A stretch of DNA of 64,000 nt, from contig JAKOVB010000089.1 of assembly GCA_029782295.1 (NCBI GenBank), forward strand, positions 186,001 through 250,000. Direction: 5' to 3'. The position numbers and the translations under genes are program-made. Under the pieces are notes generated by a model, which had not been told where the DNA came from, searched no databases, and saw only the letters and a list, made by a program, of their open reading frames with translations. Source of the stretch: Pseudomonadota bacterium (GTDB taxonomy: Bacteria > Pseudomonadota > Gammaproteobacteria > Burkholderiales > Methylophilaceae). This document shows positions 62,766 through 64,000 of the stretch, in pieces (positions within the stretch are counted from its first letter, which is position 1; every line of letters starts with the position of its first letter).

Positions 62766-64000
62766 TAGTCTCCCCATGCAAGTACCAGAAAGAAGCCACG
62801 GACAATGCGCTTTCCATCTTCCGCTATGCCCTGAACCAAATTGAGCTGGCCCCGGATGAGGTCAATCGGCGCCAGGCTGCCGCCTACAATGGCTGCGTCC
62901 TGATTCAGGCCCCTACCGGTTCCGGCAAAACCCTGATGGCTGGCCTAATCGCTGAGGACTTCACCCGCGAGGCCAAAGTGGTGTGGTTCTGGTTCACCCC
63001 GTTCGCCGGTCTCGTGGACCAAGCCAGCATAGCGCTGAAGAAGCAGTTTACTGGTCTCCGGGTACGGGACATCCAATCCGACCGGATGGCCATGGGCACC
63101 AAGAGCGGCGACGTGTTCGTCTCGACTTGGGCCGCGGTGGCCGCCAACAACGAGAAGGCCCGCCGACTGCGGCGCGATGGCGACTTATCCCTGGCATTGG
63201 ATAGCCTGGTGCCCAGCCTGCGTGAAGCGGGATTCCATATCGGCGTGGTGGTCGATGAGGCGCACCATACCTTTAGTGGCGCGACTGAGGCCGTCCGCTT
63301 CTATACCGAGGTGATGCAGCCGGAGTTCACCCTGCTGATTACGGCCACCCCTGACGACAAGGACGTGGACAAGTTCAAGAAGACCACCGGCATCGCCGAG
63401 TTGCACCGGATTACCGTGAGCCGTCAGGATGCGGTGGATGCCGGGCTCATCAAGGCCGGGATCAAGTCGGTGGCCTACCTGGCTCCCGAGGAACAGCGTG
63501 CCCTGGTGGATTTCCAGATGGCGGCCCTAGCCGATGCCAAGTCCGTCCATGAGCGCATCAAGGCCGAGCTGAAGGCAGCCGGAGTGGATTTGACCCCGTT
63601 GATGCTGGTCCAGGTGGCGACCAGCGAACGTGACGACGATGTGGCCCGGGCCCGGGAAAACTTGAAGTCCCTGGGCTTCCCGGAGTCGGCCATCGCCTCC
63701 TACACATCCAAGGAGCCTTCGGACGACCTGATGGCGGTTGCACTGGATGAGTCCAAGGAGGTCCTTATCTTCAAGATGGCCGTGGCCCTGGGTTTCGATG
63801 CCCCGCGCGCCTTCACCTTGGTCTCCATGCGCGGTGCCAAGGATACCGACTTCGGCATCCAGGTGGTCGGTCGTATCCTGCGGGTGCATCGCCGCCTTCA
63901 GGGCAGAAAACTGCCCGACATGCTGGGCTATGGTTATGTGTTCCTGGCCGATGCCGACAACCAGACAGGCCTGACAAGTGCGGCCGAGAAAATCAACGCC
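62762..64000 (+). CDS. Type III restriction Res subunit / DEAD-family helicase (partial)
   Basis: Open from ATG 62762 to the window edge (about 413 residues). It shows Walker A QAPTGSGKTLMAG, the DEAH box GVVVDEAHHTF, TATPDD and the helicase domain 2 start GRILRVHRR. This is the ATPase half of type III restriction enzymes; the C-terminal nuclease is outside the window. Translationally coupled to the Mod gene. Confidence 0.88.
   Translation, partial: MIVSPCKYQKEATDNALSIFRYALNQIELAPDEVNRRQAAAYNGCVLIQAPTGSGKTLMAGLIAEDFTREAKVVWFWFTPFAGLVDQASIALKKQFTGLRVRDIQSDRMAMGTKSGDVFVSTWAAVAANNEKARRLRRDGDLSLALDSLVPSLREAGFHIGVVVDEAHHTFSGATEAVRFYTEVMQPEFTLLITATPDDKDVDKFKKTTGIAELHRITVSRQDAVDAGLIKAGIKSVAYLAPEEQRALVDFQMAALADAKSVHERIKAELKAAGVDLTPLMLVQVATSERDDDVARARENLKSLGFPESAIASYTSKEPSDDLMAVALDESKEVLIFKMAVALGFDAPRAFTLVSMRGAKDTDFGIQVVGRILRVHRRLQGRKLPDMLGYGYVFLADADNQTGLTSAAEKINA

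Noticed and set aside
1-64000. CRISPR array
   Set aside because: No regularly spaced direct repeats with unique spacers were seen; the only regular repeats are the iterons.
1-64000. Insertion sequence or transposase
   Set aside because: No DDE or serine transposase frame or terminal inverted repeats with target duplication were recognised.

Overview
The window joins two very different stretches. Positions 1 to about 27,700 are ordinary chromosome of a Gram-negative bacterium, most likely a betaproteobacterium. They carry the conserved block rpsB-tsf-pyrH-frr-uppS-cdsA-dxr-rseP-bamA-ompH-lpxD-fabZ-lpxA-lpxB-rnhB, read on the minus strand. A second set follows: map-glnD on plus, a flagellar FlhB-tail/FliK/DUF2802 group and a PsiF-like protein on minus, tRNA-Ser(TGA), def and methylthioinosine phosphorylase. 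Then come the squalene genes hpnC-hpnD-hpnE with a holin-like membrane protein and a YciK-type reductase, then gltX and tRNA-Val(CAC). The hpnCDE genes imply hopanoid synthesis. The genus cannot be fixed from sequence alone.

From just after tRNA-Val to the right edge (about 27.75-64 kb) the window looks like an integrative or plasmid-like mobile element. Its left part has a small DNA-binding protein translationally coupled to a TrfA-like replication initiator, followed by an iteron array with DnaA boxes (candidate oriV). Next are a second IHF-beta-like gene, a secreted thermonuclease, a UvrD-like helicase and an SOS-type group (SRAP-like protein, umuD, umuC). A YadA-like adhesin sits beside a minus-strand transfer operon: a 31-residue membrane peptide, a membrane-anchored double AAA+ ATPase, TrbJ, TrbL, a small membrane protein and a ribbon-helix-helix protein. 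Upstream of that operon is a 400-base cluster of perfect inverted repeats (candidate oriT or single-strand folding region).

From 44.0 to 51.6 kb the plus strand carries a string of small, mostly unrecognised genes with near-identical GAAAGGA ribosome-binding sites and repeated hairpin leaders, interrupted by a tyrosine integrase. At 51.9 kb lies a FimB/FimE-type recombinase with a candidate core site just upstream.

The right end is a defence island. A minus-strand operon encodes an RloC-like zinc-hook ATPase with a probable anticodon-nuclease triad, then a protein that appears to fuse Mrr-type nuclease, TIR and APAZ domains, then a short, catalytically dead Argonaute. A Cas4-like/DUF2779 nuclease coupled to a FlhC-family regulator follows, then a type III restriction-modification pair whose Res subunit runs off the window. 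The most noteworthy system is the short Argonaute with its apparent dual-effector partner, possibly working with the RloC-like ATPase.

The assignments rest on visible motifs and recalled families. No database search, alignment or fold prediction could be run.
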